From Oenococcus oeni DSM 20252 = AWRIB129 (lineage in GTDB: Bacteria; Bacillota; Bacilli; Lactobacillales; Lactobacillaceae): a stretch of 64,000 nucleotides of DNA. Location: assembly GCF_000372485.1 (NCBI RefSeq), contig NZ_AQVA01000010.1, positions 1 through 64,000 on the forward strand, in the 5' to 3' direction. The position numbers and the translations under genes were made by a program. Positions 1 to 8,884 of this stretch are shown piece after piece. The number at the start of each line of letters is the position of its first letter. Position 1 is the first letter of the stretch. The notes under the pieces were generated by a model, which had not been told where the DNA came from, searched no databases, and worked only from the letters and a program-made list of their open reading frames with translations.

Positions 1-20
1 TAAGAACCTGTCTAGTATCT
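1..20. repeat. IS left terminal inverted repeat
   Basis: TAAGAACCTGTCTAGTATCT, perfect inverse complement of 844-863. The stop codon of the second transposase frame lies inside it. Confidence 0.9.
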
Positions 21-482
21 TTTAAGAACTATCTTCAGGAAGGCCAATACAACCATTTGAAGACTGCTGTTAAGGGCACGTTCACAGTTTTTCCAAAGTC
101 GCCGACATTTGTCTAGCCAACTCCATGAACGTTCAACGATCCATCGTTGCGGTAACACCGTGAACATATGCAACTCGTTGCGTTTAGCTACCGTCGTCTT
201 AGCATTCAAAATGAGCTTCACCTGATCCGCAAAGTCATTGCCAGTGTAGCCACCATCAACCATGACATGCTGAACCAGCTCTAAATTTTGGCTAGCCAAA
301 CTAAACATAGCCAATGCACCTGAACGATCTGATACATTAGCTCGTGTCACGAGAATGGCTTGTGGTAAACCATTAATATCAACCGCCATATGACGCTTAA
401 TCCCTGAAATCTTTTTGCCGCCATCGTAGCCACTATTTTTCGTTAAATCAGTGGTTTTAACACTTTGAGCATCAACAATCAC
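12..482 (-). CDS. IS5-family transposase, catalytic frame (orfB)
   Basis: 156 residues carrying the DDE catalytic core: first Asp in IVDAQSVK, second in MVDGGYTG, Glu in [15 protein letters not shown]. It performs strand cleavage and transfer at the inverted repeats. The GTG at 482 could start it independently. Reading -1 from orfA at the A7 run gives a continuous protein passing through [14 protein letters not shown] into this domain, so it is most likely made as an orfA-orfB fusion by programmed frameshifting. Confidence 0.88.
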   Translation of the reverse strand: MIVDAQSVKTTDLTKNSGYDGGKKISGIKRHMAVDINGLPQAILVTRANVSDRSGALAMFSLASQNLELVQHVMVDGGYTGNDFADQVKLILNAKTTVAKRNELHMFTVLPQRWIVERSWSWLDKCRRLWKNCERALNSSLQMVVLAFLKIVLKRY

Positions 483-799
483 AAACGACGTTCGGGCCGA
501 TCGGCCCTGTGCAAAGCGATAGGAAGCAACAGTTTTTTTAAAAGCCTTTCTAATAGCGAATCAGCTGTCGGGTCTGGTTTATCTCGCCACATATCGTAAT
601 AGCGGTAGACAGTGTGCCATTCCGGGAAATCGTGCGGTAATTCACGCCATTGACACCCTGTAGTAAGCGAGTAAAGGATGGCATTGAATACGTCATAAAG
701 ATCATAACGACGCGGTCTTGTATGCTTGCGGAAGTTTTCTAAATCAGGTTGTATTAACGCAAATTGCGCTCGAGAAATATTGCTTGGATAATCTGGCAT
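479..799 (-). CDS. IS5-family transposase, first frame (orfA)
   Basis: 106 residues corresponding to the N-terminal DUF4096-type domain of IS5 transposases: helical, with the typical [20 protein letters not shown] and [12 protein letters not shown] segments. It binds the element ends. A clear Shine-Dalgarno (GAGGAG) lies a few bases upstream of the ATG. The frame ends in a GTGA overlap with orfB. The last residues after LLKK are probably read only when frameshifting fails. Confidence 0.88.
   Translation of the reverse strand: MPDYPSNISRAQFALIQPDLENFRKHTRPRRYDLYDVFNAILYSLTTGCQWRELPHDFPEWHTVYRYYDMWRDKPDPTADSLLERLLKKLLLPIALHRADRPERRL
531..543 (-). other. Probable programmed -1 frameshift site in the transposase
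   Basis: On the minus strand the sequence reads TTTTAAAAAAACT near the end of orfA. Slippage by -1 on the A7 run joins orfA to orfB without an intervening stop, the standard expression mode of this IS group. Confidence 0.65.
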
Positions 800-843
800 G
801 ACAAACTCCTCAGTCGGTTTTCCACAATTCTACCAGATTCAGC

Positions 844-863
844 AGATACTAGACAGGTTCTTA
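844..863. repeat. IS right terminal inverted repeat
   Basis: AGATACTAGACAGGTTCTTA, perfect inverse complement of 1-20. It marks the right boundary of the element. Confidence 0.9.
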
Positions 864-1149
864 AATAGACTGTGTCCATTAAATCTCTCCATAGAAATAA
901 AATTAAGAGTCTTAAAAAGTAAAAAACTCTTTCTGATTAATCATCGAACTTTTAAAGAAAAATGTCAGGATATTTCTATAGAAAAGAGAAAGAAAATATC
1001 AATTAAAATGGTCTTTCTAAAAGATGGATGAACAATGAAGATGGAAAATCTTTTTAAGAGTACATATTCCGATCCCACAAATAATTAACTGAATTTTGAC
1101 CGCTTTAAAAAATGGCGTATAATTCCGAGATTAAAATAATGATCTTTAT
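864..1149. other. Intergenic flank of the IS; possible gene remnant
   Basis: No recognisable gene. A plus-strand frame stays open from about 870 to 1031 and reads as basic, Lys-rich protein (for example INHRTFKEKCQDISIEKRKK), which might be the tail of a gene cut by the IS. Its upstream part lies inside the IS, so it is not called as a gene. Confidence 0.3.
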
Positions 1150-1806
1150 TTAGTTAATTCCATCTGCAACCGTAAAACGCACTTGTCTGTGCACTGGTTT
1201 TTCAATTTCATCCAAAACTGCTTGCACCATTGTCCCAGAAGATGTTTCTGATTTTCCATTTTCGTTAAACAATAAATCTTCTTTTCCTTTTAAAACAGAT
1301 TTGGCTTTGCCAGCATGGAATGAAGCAGCCGGGGAAATGCCAACCCAATTGACGTTGTCGACCTCTTTTAAGAAATTAAATTCTTTCAATTGATTTTGGG
1401 GGACAGCGATAAAAGATTTGTTTTTTGGATCTTTTTCCATATCTTTAACTAGCAAATGATGGTCAGTTCCGGTGTGAAGACTGCCGGCACCTAGGATAAA
1501 TACTAGTCTTGGAGTTTCTGTTTCTCTAAAGAAGGAAATTAATTTTGCTGCCAGATCAACATGCAGGTAGGCTTTTTCTGGACGAACAGAAAAGGCGTTT
1601 ACGATTACGTCGACCGATGATAATTCTTCTTTGCTCAACTGGAAGACATCCTTAACCAATAGTTTGATTCCTGGATTCATTTTTCTTAATTCTTTCAATC
1701 TGTCTTCCGAACGAGCGAGGGCAATTACTTTATGTCCTCGGTTACTTGCGGCTTGGACAATTTCCGAACCGGCCATTCCAGTTGCGCCGATGATTAAAAT
1801 TTTCAT
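1150..1806 (-). CDS. NAD(P)-binding oxidoreductase, YwnB/atypical SDR type
   Basis: 218 residues with a Rossmann fold starting at residue 3: GATGMAGSEIVQAA is the dinucleotide-binding glycine motif, followed by a basic residue in IALARSEDR that suggests NADP(H). The protein has the length and layout of small atypical short-chain dehydrogenases such as YwnB/YhfK (NmrA-like fold), which lack the YxxxK catalytic pair. The substrate is unknown. It is monocistronic, with a Shine-Dalgarno-like AGAAAGTGAG upstream. Several bacterial relatives respond to oxidative or antibiotic stress, but nothing here shows that. Confidence 0.8.
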   Translation of the reverse strand: MKILIIGATGMAGSEIVQAASNRGHKVIALARSEDRLKELRKMNPGIKLLVKDVFQLSKEELSSVDVIVNAFSVRPEKAYLHVDLAAKLISFFRETETPRLVFILGAGSLHTGTDHHLLVKDMEKDPKNKSFIAVPQNQLKEFNFLKEVDNVNWVGISPAASFHAGKAKSVLKGKEDLLFNENGKSETSSGTMVQAVLDEIEKPVHRQVRFTVADGIN

Positions 1807-1942
1807 CGTATTGATCTCACTTTCTTTTAATTTAAAATTTATTCTTACTTACATTAGTATAGTCGCTTTATTTTTCATCTTTTTTGCTCTGTTTTTAATT
1901 AAAAACAGTTCCTAAAAGGAACTGTTAATAATAAATCAAGTT

Positions 1943-2689
1943 TTAAATTCGATTAAGGTATCGTTTTAAAAACTCTTGGGTTCTTGGATTTTCCGGTTCA
2001 CCAAAAATCTTTTCGGCGGTCCCTTTTTCGGCAATCACTCCGTTATCCATGAAAACGACATGGTCCGATACATCTCGCGCGAAACCCATTTCATGCGTTA
2101 CAAGAATCATTGTTAATCCTGTATGAGCCAGATCCTTCATGATATCAAGTATTCCATCAACCATTTCCGGATCCAACGCACTAGTTGGTTCATCGAAAAG
2201 AATTAAGTCGGGCGACATTGCCAAAGAACGGGCAATTGCGACTCTTTGTTTTTGACCGCCAGATAATTGTGCTGGTTTTGCTTTAACATATGGGGCCATT
2301 CCAACACGCTCAAGTTGTTTTAAGGCCGCTTTTTTTGCCGAATCCCTGTCTTTTTTTAAAACCGTTGTCTGAGCAACAATGCAATTATCTAAAACATTTA
2401 GATTATTGAATAAATTGAATTGTTGAAAAACCATCCCAACCTTAGCTCGATACTGAATTCGGTCGAAGTTAGGATCGAGAATATTCTGTTGCTGATAAAT
2501 TATTTGCCCACTAGTTGGCTCTTCTAAAAGATTCAAACAGCGCAGTAACGTTGATTTACCGGATCCTGAGGAACCGATAATTGTTAAAACTTCGCCATTT
2601 TCGATGTCTAGATCTATATCTTTTAAGACCTCGTGTTGACCAAAAGATTTTTTTAAATGATTAATTTTTAGGATATAATCTTTTTTCAT
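1943..2689 (-). CDS. Amino-acid ABC transporter ATP-binding protein, probably for lysine
   Basis: 248-residue ATPase of the polar amino acid (GlnQ/ArtP) family. Walker A is GSSGSGKST near residue 38, the signature is LSGGQKQR, Walker B is [14 protein letters not shown] and the switch His is in ILVTHEMGF. It energises import by the fused permease/binding protein encoded immediately upstream, whose stop overlaps its ATG by 4 bp. The operon sits behind a lysine riboswitch, so lysine is the inferred substrate; the protein itself does not reveal specificity. Confidence 0.92.
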   Translation of the reverse strand: MKKDYILKINHLKKSFGQHEVLKDIDLDIENGEVLTIIGSSGSGKSTLLRCLNLLEEPTSGQIIYQQQNILDPNFDRIQYRAKVGMVFQQFNLFNNLNVLDNCIVAQTTVLKKDRDSAKKAALKQLERVGMAPYVKAKPAQLSGGQKQRVAIARSLAMSPDLILFDEPTSALDPEMVDGILDIMKDLAHTGLTMILVTHEMGFARDVSDHVVFMDNGVIAEKGTAEKIFGEPENPRTQEFLKRYLNRI

Positions 2690-4293
2690 TCTTCTTTTTC
2701 ACTTCCTATTTTTGGTGTGTCAACTTGAAATTCGTTGGTCATTAAATCATAGTTTTTCGGTCCGTCAAGATGTTTTTCAATCATGCGGAAGATTCGTGTA
2801 ATTGTGAAAGTCAATACTAAATAGATCAGTGAAATTGTGAGATAAGTGTGGAAGAATTGGAAATTTTGCCCGGCAATTGTCGATCCGGTGAAAAATAATT
2901 CGGAAACGGAAATTATACTGAGCACAGAAGTGTCTTTGATATTGACGATGAATTCATTTGTTACCGCGGGAATACTATTGCGAACTGCCTGTGGCAAAAC
3001 AATTTTCTCCATTTGTTGGAAATGGGTCATTCCCAAAGCACTGGCTGCTTCGAACTGCCCTTGATCAATAGAAATTATTCCACCACGGATAATTTCGGCC
3101 AGATAGGCACCGGTATTGATTGAAACGATAATCAAAGCGGAAGTCGTTCTATCCAAATTAATATTAAAGGCCTGAGCGGCTCCATAATAAAAGACTGCGG
3201 CTTGGACAATCATTGGCGTTCCTCGGAAAATTTCAATATAAACCGATAAAAGCCAATTAACAAAGTTAATCAGATACCGTCTCGGTCTTTTTTTGGCTTT
3301 GGGAATCGTTCTAACAATCCCGATTAATAGGCCGATAATAAAGCCGACAACCGTTCCGACGATTGATAGTAGTAGTGTCATTCCAATACCACGAAGCAAC
3401 ATGTTTCCGTATTGTTTCCAAATATTAATAAACCAATTTCCTTGGGTTGTTGCCTGCGGTTGATTCAAAACGGCATCATGCATTAATTTAGTTCGAGTCT
3501 TAAGTGAAATACCACTCAAAATTTGATTAATCTTAGTTTCGTTTGGATCATTTTTTCTTAAGCCAATTGCTTCTTGAGATTCAGTTGAATTGAGTTTAAA
3601 ACCTTTTTTTCCTGATAACTCAACATAAGTTGCGTTTGGATCGGCAACGGCCATGCTCAAACCTTCGGGAAGTTCGGCGACATACCCGTCGATTGTCTTC
3701 GATTCCAAGGCAACGCGCATTGAGGCAAAATCCTTCATTGCCGGTTCTTTGATGACACCTTTGATCTGCTTGATCAAACTATATTGGACAGTGCTCAGTT
3801 GAGCCGTTAGTTTAGCACCCTTGAAGTCACTTAAAGTTTTAGCTTTAGCGTATTTGCTGTTTTTATTGACAACGATAATCTGTTTGGAATTGTAGTAGGG
3901 TTTGGTGAAATCAATTGTTTTTTCTCTTTCAGGCGTAGGGGTCATCCCGGCAATGATTGCATCAATTTTTTTAGAAGTTAAAGCCGGCAAAAGTCCGTCC
4001 CACTCGGTTTTGACAACCACAACTCTTTTTCCTAGTTTTTTGGCAATTTTTTTGGCTATTTGAACATCGTAGCCATTTGCATAAAGGTTTGACCCTTGGA
4101 TTGGGACAGCACCATGCTTTTTATTTTGTTGAGTCCAATTAAACGGTGGGTAGTTTGCCTCCATCCCGACTAAAAAGACTTTATCGTCTTTTTTTGCGGC
4201 CGCTGCTTTCTCGGTTGGAAACACCGAAAAAATAAGCAATATGCCAGCCAAAATACTTATTGAAAGCATCAATAGATATTTTCTTAAATGCAT
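2686..4293 (-). CDS. Amino-acid ABC transporter, fused substrate-binding protein and permease, probably for lysine
   Basis: 535 residues. The order is a signal/anchor helix ([19 protein letters not shown]), a type II periplasmic-binding domain (about residues 35-270) and a permease with several membrane helices and the EAA loop ([20 protein letters not shown]). Fusion of binding protein to permease is common in lactic acid bacteria (GlnP-like). I chose the ATG at 4293 because GGAGGAGA precedes it. The longer in-frame start at 4338 lies inside the terminator hairpin and cannot be used. Expression depends on lysine-riboswitch read-through. Lysine specificity is inferred from that control. Confidence 0.9.
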   Translation of the reverse strand: MHLRKYLLMLSISILAGILLIFSVFPTEKAAAAKKDDKVFLVGMEANYPPFNWTQQNKKHGAVPIQGSNLYANGYDVQIAKKIAKKLGKRVVVVKTEWDGLLPALTSKKIDAIIAGMTPTPEREKTIDFTKPYYNSKQIIVVNKNSKYAKAKTLSDFKGAKLTAQLSTVQYSLIKQIKGVIKEPAMKDFASMRVALESKTIDGYVAELPEGLSMAVADPNATYVELSGKKGFKLNSTESQEAIGLRKNDPNETKINQILSGISLKTRTKLMHDAVLNQPQATTQGNWFINIWKQYGNMLLRGIGMTLLLSIVGTVVGFIIGLLIGIVRTIPKAKKRPRRYLINFVNWLLSVYIEIFRGTPMIVQAAVFYYGAAQAFNINLDRTTSALIIVSINTGAYLAEIIRGGIISIDQGQFEAASALGMTHFQQMEKIVLPQAVRNSIPAVTNEFIVNIKDTSVLSIISVSELFFTGSTIAGQNFQFFHTYLTISLIYLVLTFTITRIFRMIEKHLDGPKNYDLMTNEFQVDTPKIGSEKEE

Positions 4294-4325
4294 CTTTCTC
4301 TCCTCCAAATTCAATCCAACCAAAT

Positions 4326-4363
4326 AAAAAACCTCCATTAATCGTTAACAGAGATTAATAGAG
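4326..4363 (-). terminator. Riboswitch-controlled terminator before the ABC operon
   Basis: Minus-strand hairpin CCTCTATTAATC / GATTAATGGAGG (one G-U-type mismatch) followed by six T. It stands between the lysine aptamer and the first gene, as expected for an OFF switch by transcription termination. Confidence 0.88.
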
Positions 4364-4403
4364 GTAAAAAGGCAATTTAAGTAAAGAAGATAAAATTCCC
4401 AAT

Positions 4404-4562
4404 TAATAGCACTCCCCGGATTGACCGAGACAGTCCATGCGGTTTTTCCACATGTCCCAACAAAGATTATATGCATTTATAATCTCGTTTCGGCGATAAC
4501 CCTTAGGACTGCTTCATCGTGAATACACACTCAGCAGTTTTTGTGATGATCGCGCCTCTATT
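4404..4562 (-). promoter_or_regulatory. Lysine riboswitch (L-box) aptamer
   Basis: The minus strand shows the conserved L-box landmarks in order: ATAGAGGCGCGATCATC at the 5' side, an internal GGGTTATCGCCGAA, the TTGTTGG and GGACATGTGG segments, ACTGTC, and the closing GGGGAGTGCTAT whose end pairs with the starting ATAG. It is followed by a terminator. It senses lysine and should stop transcription of the downstream importer when lysine is plentiful. Confidence 0.9.
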
Positions 4563-4589
4563 TTATTGCGGTTATTAGATTTCGAAAAA

Positions 4590-4618
4590 AGTATATTATT
4601 CATTCGTTAACAAGTCAA
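4590..4618 (-). promoter_or_regulatory. Promoter of the lysine importer operon
   Basis: Minus-strand TTGACT, 17-bp spacer, TATACT. The start point would fall just upstream of the lysine aptamer. Confidence 0.75.
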
Positions 4619-4656
4619 ATTCAAACTGAATTTCGAAAGTTGAATACCTATAAAAA

Positions 4657-5616
4657 TTATTTTTTAAACTGACGCATTGCTTCTGCCAAATGCACCATAT
4701 TTTGAACAATTCGTTGATTTTTGGCTTCGGTTCCTTCTCGATCAGCTAAATCAGCGATCCAACCGTTGATATAGTCGACCTCGGTTTTCCGTCCATTTGA
4801 AAAATCCTGATACATGGAAGGGTAGTGCAATGGATTGGCAATTTTTGAAACTTATTCAACTTGTGCTACCATTTCGTCCCGCGATTCAAGTAATTTGTAA
4901 CCGGCTGCCTCGGCAGCATCATAAGCTTCGTCGATTAATGGACGAGCAATACCTTCCAGGAAATTATCATAAGAAAGCAGTTCTCCCATGCGCGATTGAA
5001 ACATTGTTACGATTGAATTTTCAACCGAATTGAAGAAGACCTTCGTTAACAAGGTTCCCATAAAATTTTCTGTTATTTTTGGATTCAAATTTGCAGCCTG
5101 AAAATCTTTTTTAATTTTTTGAATCGTTTCTGAATCCTTTTCGGTTAAATTGGCGTATACCGATGTTCCGGCACCCTCAGCACCCATGAAATCAACATCT
5201 CCATAATCGTTTAGAACAGTTGCGATCATTGCGGTTCCGCCAATGATCCGATCATCGGAAAAATATTGCTGTAGTTTTTCGATATGCCCCATTCCATTCA
5301 TTGCCGCAAGTGCCGTTTGATGTGTTTTAATTTTCGGAGCTAAGCGCTCGAGTGCATTCTGAAGTTGCATTTGTTTCATAAAGAAAATCCAAACATCGGG
5401 ATTTCCTTGGTATTCCTCAGGTGAATAAACTCTAGTTTTGACTAAATGGCGGTTTTTGTGATCACGACTCTTCCAAACTTGATCGCCTTGAGCGTGAATT
5501 TTTTCAAGGCTGGCTTCTGTCGGTTCAATATAATCAACTTCGACTCCGGCATTGTATTGTAACAAGATACCATAGCGAAGGCCCATCGCTCCTGCACCGA
5601 CAACTGCGTATTTCAT
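4657..5616 (-). pseudogene. Ketopantoate reductase-like (PanE/ApbA) gene with in-frame ochre stop
   Basis: The frame starts MKYAVVGAGAMGLRYG, the NADP-binding motif of the 2-dehydropantoate 2-reductase family, and is open for 254 codons to a TAA at 4852-4854. The same frame then continues with family-like sequence (VSKIANPLHYPSMYQDF, then EVDYINGW) for 64 more codons to 4657. Total length of 319 codons fits the family, whose C-terminal domain carries catalytic and dimer residues. The stop therefore truncates a once full-length enzyme of pantothenate synthesis or a related 2-oxoacid reductase. AAAGGAG precedes the ATG. Confidence 0.82.
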
Positions 5617-5753
5617 AATTATTAATCTCCTTTAATATAAATTTCACATAGTATACAACTATGGAATATTATTAACAAGGAAATTCTTGAGAATATTTTT
5701 TAATAATATAAATTCCAAAATTTTTCATAAATAAGTTGCTTAAATCTTAAAAT

Positions 5754-5782
5754 TTGGTTATTTAACATTTTTCTTGTAAAAT
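5754..5782 (+). promoter_or_regulatory. Promoter for the YczE-like gene
   Basis: TTGGTT, 17-bp spacer, TAAAAT. The -10 ends 16 bases before the ATG at 5799. Confidence 0.6.
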
Positions 5783-5798
5783 AAATACTTTATTAGAA

Positions 5799-6719
5799 AT
5801 GTTTTATAAACGTTTATTAAATATGAAAAAAACAAATTATCTTGAAATCTTCTTAAAAGTTGTTCTTTCTTTTATCGGTATTGCAATTCTTTCCGCTGGC
5901 GCAAGCTTCTGTCGTATTAGTGGTTTTGGTCTTGACCCATTTACATCGGTAAATTTGGGTATTGCAAATCATCTGGGAATTTCTTTAGGCACTTATCAGC
6001 TAACGATTAATTTCGTTATTTTGATTTTTGTCTTTTGGCTCGATAAGGGAAAAATTGGAATTGGAACAGTTTTAAATATGGTTGGCGTCGGATTTTTGAT
6101 TGATATATTTACAAAACTGTTTATCAATCTCTGGGGAAAAGAAAGCAGCACCTGGATGAGTCTTGGTTATTTGATTATTGGTTTGATCCTCTTCACGCTT
6201 GGCAGTTCTTTATATATGTCGACCGATATGGGTGTTGCTCCTTATGACGCAATTGCACCGATTGCTACTAAAATTACTCATTTGAAATATAAAGTCTGTC
6301 GTGTAACTCAAGATATTTCTTTTATAATTGTTGGCTTCTTTGTTGGTGGCTCGGTTGGCTTGGCATCGATCATTATTGCATTTTTCACTGGTCCTCTAAT
6401 TGTTTTTTGGAATCAGAAAATTAGTTTTCCGATTAATCATGCAATTTCGGAATTTGCTCGGCAGCCTTCGGGCAAAATAGTTTCTCATGGTTTCATCAAT
6501 ATTGCTCAGTTCACTTATCGCCTTGTTGCTCGCGGTTATGATCAAACAATTCAAATGCAGCAGCAGCTTTCCAAATACTCGAATGCAGAAATCGAAACTA
6601 AAAAGAAAGACGCTCACCATACGATTGAAAATAGTAGGAATCTTTTGTCAAATGCCGAGAAACAATTGAGCATGTTGAAAAAAGAGGAGCTCAAAAGAGG
6701 CAAGAGCAATGAACGATAA
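5799..6719 (+). CDS. YczE/YitT-like integral membrane protein with hydrophilic tail
   Basis: 306 residues. The first ~210 form five or so hydrophobic helices with the family pattern SGFGLDPFTSVNLGI and a second copy MGVAPYDAIAPIA, as in the YczE/YyaS family of unknown function. The last ~90 residues are hydrophilic, Gln/Lys/Glu-rich and probably helical (NAEIETKKKDAHHTIENSR), which is unusual for the family. No Shine-Dalgarno precedes either ATG (5799 or 5823), so the start is uncertain; 5823 gives the more typical N-terminus. It converges on the AraC-type gene with only 2 bp between stops. Confidence 0.75.
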   Translation: MFYKRLLNMKKTNYLEIFLKVVLSFIGIAILSAGASFCRISGFGLDPFTSVNLGIANHLGISLGTYQLTINFVILIFVFWLDKGKIGIGTVLNMVGVGFLIDIFTKLFINLWGKESSTWMSLGYLIIGLILFTLGSSLYMSTDMGVAPYDAIAPIATKITHLKYKVCRVTQDISFIIVGFFVGGSVGLASIIIAFFTGPLIVFWNQKISFPINHAISEFARQPSGKIVSHGFINIAQFTYRLVARGYDQTIQMQQQLSKYSNAEIETKKKDAHHTIENSRNLLSNAEKQLSMLKKEELKRGKSNER

Positions 6720-6721
6720 TT

Positions 6722-7819
6722 TTAAATTGTATTATTGTTCTTTCTTTGGAAATTTTTTGGCGTGAAGCCGGTTATTTGTCTAAAAGTTTGCACAAAGTAG
6801 CTTTTGCTGCTGAATGATAAAAATTTAGAAATATCCTCTAGATTTAATATATTTGCCCGCAAAAGCTCTTTTGCTTTGCAAATTTTTTTGTTACGAATGT
6901 ATTGGTTGATTGTGATCGAATATTTTGCTTCGAAAGCTTTGTTTAAAGTTTGTTTTGGAGTATTTAAAGCAGAAGAAATCCCACTTAAAGTTATTTTTTC
7001 ACGAATATGATTCTGAATATAGTTGCTGGTTCTTTCCGAGATTGAGGAAACAGCTTTTTTTCGATGGTCCAGGAGCTGATTATAGAAAATCCAAACGATT
7101 TCTTGGATTACCTCTGTGAATAACGGCAGCGTCGGCCTGAGCTCGATCGCCTGGATTAGAGAATCTTCCAATTCATAAGCTTCTTTGGCTGGTAGCCCGG
7201 ACATAACGACTGTTTGCGTTAGTGATGCGATAAAACTGATTAATGTATCTTTTTCGCCACGGATTAAGTTATTGTTTGCAAAGATTTCGCCAATAATTTG
7301 AACGTGAGTGAGTCCTCTAAGAGCTTCTTTGACGGACTTTCGATCAAGTTTTGAAATCGAATCCAGGATCAATGATTCGTTTTTAAAAAGTAATTCTGGC
7401 GAAATGACCGTCTTTTGGCTTGTTTGCCTGCCTATTGATGAATTTTGTTCAGTATTTTTGAAGGTTATAAAAGAATACGGACAATCCTGACCGGTATATA
7501 ATTTGTAAACGAATTCACCGGTTTGGCGGACAGAGAGCAGGCTTTCAACTGAACTGAGATTGAAAGCTTTTATTTTTGAATTGTGCTTTATTTCGATGTA
7601 AATCAGAATATTTTTTGGGCAGGGAACTATCAAAGCATGTTCTGATTCGTGTTTGATTAGGGTGAAAGTATTCGTTTTCGCAAAAGCGAGTAACTTTATT
7701 ATTAAAGCACGATTTCCATTGATATTATTTTTATTGACCAGATATAAATGATTGTTTTTCCATATGTAAATCTTTTGATTAATTATTTCTGAGAAAAGCT
7801 CCAAGTCTTTTACTTTCAT
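6722..7819 (-). CDS. AraC-family transcriptional regulator
   Basis: 365 residues. The C-terminal ~100 form the double helix-turn-helix of the AraC/XylS family: ITLSGISSALNTPKQTLNKA is the first and LEDISKFLSFSSKSYFVQTF the second, ending in TGFTPKNFQ. The long N-terminal region (about 250 residues) resembles no sugar-cupin domain I can name and may be a sensor. It is divergent from the nitroreductase gene at 7999. A tandem 11-bp repeat in the shared intergenic region (7867-7888) is a candidate binding site. Confidence 0.82.
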   Translation of the reverse strand: MKVKDLELFSEIINQKIYIWKNNHLYLVNKNNINGNRALIIKLLAFAKTNTFTLIKHESEHALIVPCPKNILIYIEIKHNSKIKAFNLSSVESLLSVRQTGEFVYKLYTGQDCPYSFITFKNTEQNSSIGRQTSQKTVISPELLFKNESLILDSISKLDRKSVKEALRGLTHVQIIGEIFANNNLIRGEKDTLISFIASLTQTVVMSGLPAKEAYELEDSLIQAIELRPTLPLFTEVIQEIVWIFYNQLLDHRKKAVSSISERTSNYIQNHIREKITLSGISSALNTPKQTLNKAFEAKYSITINQYIRNKKICKAKELLRANILNLEDISKFLSFSSKSYFVQTFRQITGFTPKNFQRKNNNTI

Positions 7820-7866
7820 TATCGAACCTCATAGGTTTCATTCTATCGGAGGATGGCCAATATTAA

Positions 7867-7888
7867 ACATGTTCGAAACATGTTCGAA
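7867..7888. promoter_or_regulatory. Tandem 11-bp direct repeat, candidate AraC-type operator
   Basis: ACATGTTCGAA occurs twice head to tail with no gap. The 11-bp phase places both copies on the same helix face, as AraC-family dimers or paired HTH motifs prefer. It lies between the divergent regulator and nitroreductase genes. Confidence 0.5.
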
Positions 7889-7998
7889 GATAGATAACCT
7901 CTTTTAATTTTATAAATTTTATTCTGTATTTTTTATTTTAAAGCTTTAGCATCTTTTAAAGTTTAAAATACTTATATTGAGTAAGTAAGGAGGAATTA

Positions 7999-8736
7999 AT
8001 GAATGACCTTTTAAAAGTGATTCACAACCGTGCTTCGATTCGTAAATTTACCGGTGAACATATTCCGGAATCCGATATGGAACAGATTATGTCGGCAGCG
8101 CAGTCAGTGCCGAGTATTAATAATTATCAGCCAGTGACCTATGTTGAAATTACGGATCAATCAGTCAAAGATCAGGCCGCCGATTTGGTTAATATGCCCT
8201 ATGTCGCCAGTTCGGATCGTTTTTTTGTGATTCTTGCCGATTATCATAAATTGCTGGTTGGTTTTGAAGGAAAAGAACGCGAAATAGCCCAAACTAATTT
8301 AAGTGCCTATAACATAGCCGAAGGGGCAGCTTTGTCTGCCGGCGTTTCGGCCTATGCGGCTATCATAGCAGCCGAATCTTTAGGCTACGGTGGTGTTACA
8401 ATGGCCGGACCGGTTAGAGCCTTTCAAATTTATGAAAACTATTTGGATTTACCAGAAATGACTAAAGTTGTTTTCACATTGGCCTTGGGAGTTCCTGACG
8501 GACACCCGGGAGTTAAACCAAAACTGCCTTTGTCAACTTTTTGGCAAAAAGATTCTTATGATACGAATGTAATCGATCAAGGGATTGCTGATTATAACAA
8601 AACGATGCGTAGTTATTACGAGAGCAGAAATATCGATGAGAATTGGACGGAACATAACAAAAAAGCTTTAACGAAGGCTAAGGATACGACTGCTTTGACC
8701 GAATATGCCAAGAGAAAAGGTTTCAATCTAAAATAA
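7999..8736 (+). CDS. NADPH-dependent nitroreductase (NfsA/Frp-like), FMN enzyme
   Basis: 245 residues of the nitroreductase fold: N-terminal HNRASIRKFTGEHIP (FMN-phosphate binding Arg/Ser), central NIAEGAALSAGVSAYAAIIA, and GYGGVTMAGPVRAF, as in the NfsA/NfrA subgroup. It reduces nitro compounds, quinones or flavins with NAD(P)H in the cytoplasm. A strong AAGGAGGAA site precedes the ATG. It is monocistronic with a terminator behind, and divergent from the AraC regulator, which may control it. Confidence 0.88.
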   Translation: MNDLLKVIHNRASIRKFTGEHIPESDMEQIMSAAQSVPSINNYQPVTYVEITDQSVKDQAADLVNMPYVASSDRFFVILADYHKLLVGFEGKEREIAQTNLSAYNIAEGAALSAGVSAYAAIIAAESLGYGGVTMAGPVRAFQIYENYLDLPEMTKVVFTLALGVPDGHPGVKPKLPLSTFWQKDSYDTNVIDQGIADYNKTMRSYYESRNIDENWTEHNKKALTKAKDTTALTEYAKRKGFNLK

Positions 8737-8749
8737 TTAGATCTTTTTT

Positions 8750-8786
8750 AAAAATCATCACTTTTGTTTTATGAGTGATGATTTTT
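8750..8786 (+). terminator. Rho-independent terminator after the nitroreductase
   Basis: AAAATCATCAC / GTGATGATTTTT hairpin with a T-rich tail. Confidence 0.85.
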
Positions 8787-8884
8787 ATTTTTTATTTTTT
8801 TATTTATATTCTTAATAGTAAATATTAAAAACATTTATTTAACAAATTATTATTCCGTGATTAAATAGTATCATTGGGGTTTTG

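Larger units (their letters stand above)
1..863 (-). mobile_element. IS5-family insertion sequence, complete
   Basis: A full insertion sequence bounded by 20-bp perfect inverted repeats (1-20 and 844-863), with two overlapping transposase frames on the minus strand that together make a DDE transposase. The two-frame layout with a slippery A run is typical of the IS427 subgroup of IS5. The left end coincides with the window start, so the target duplication cannot be checked. It looks intact and potentially mobile. Confidence 0.9.

Noticed and set aside
798-1031. 77-codon plus-strand ORF starting inside the IS
   Set aside because: Its first 22 codons lie in IS end sequence, there is no ribosome site and no family similarity; kept only as a possible remnant in the flank.
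2686-4338. 550-residue start for the ABC fusion protein
   Set aside because: The extra 15 codons begin inside the riboswitch terminator stem; the ATG at 4293 has a strong ribosome site.
7867-7888. LexA box near the AraC gene
   Set aside because: GTTCGAA elements resemble it, but the half-site spacing is one base short; direct-repeat geometry fits better.
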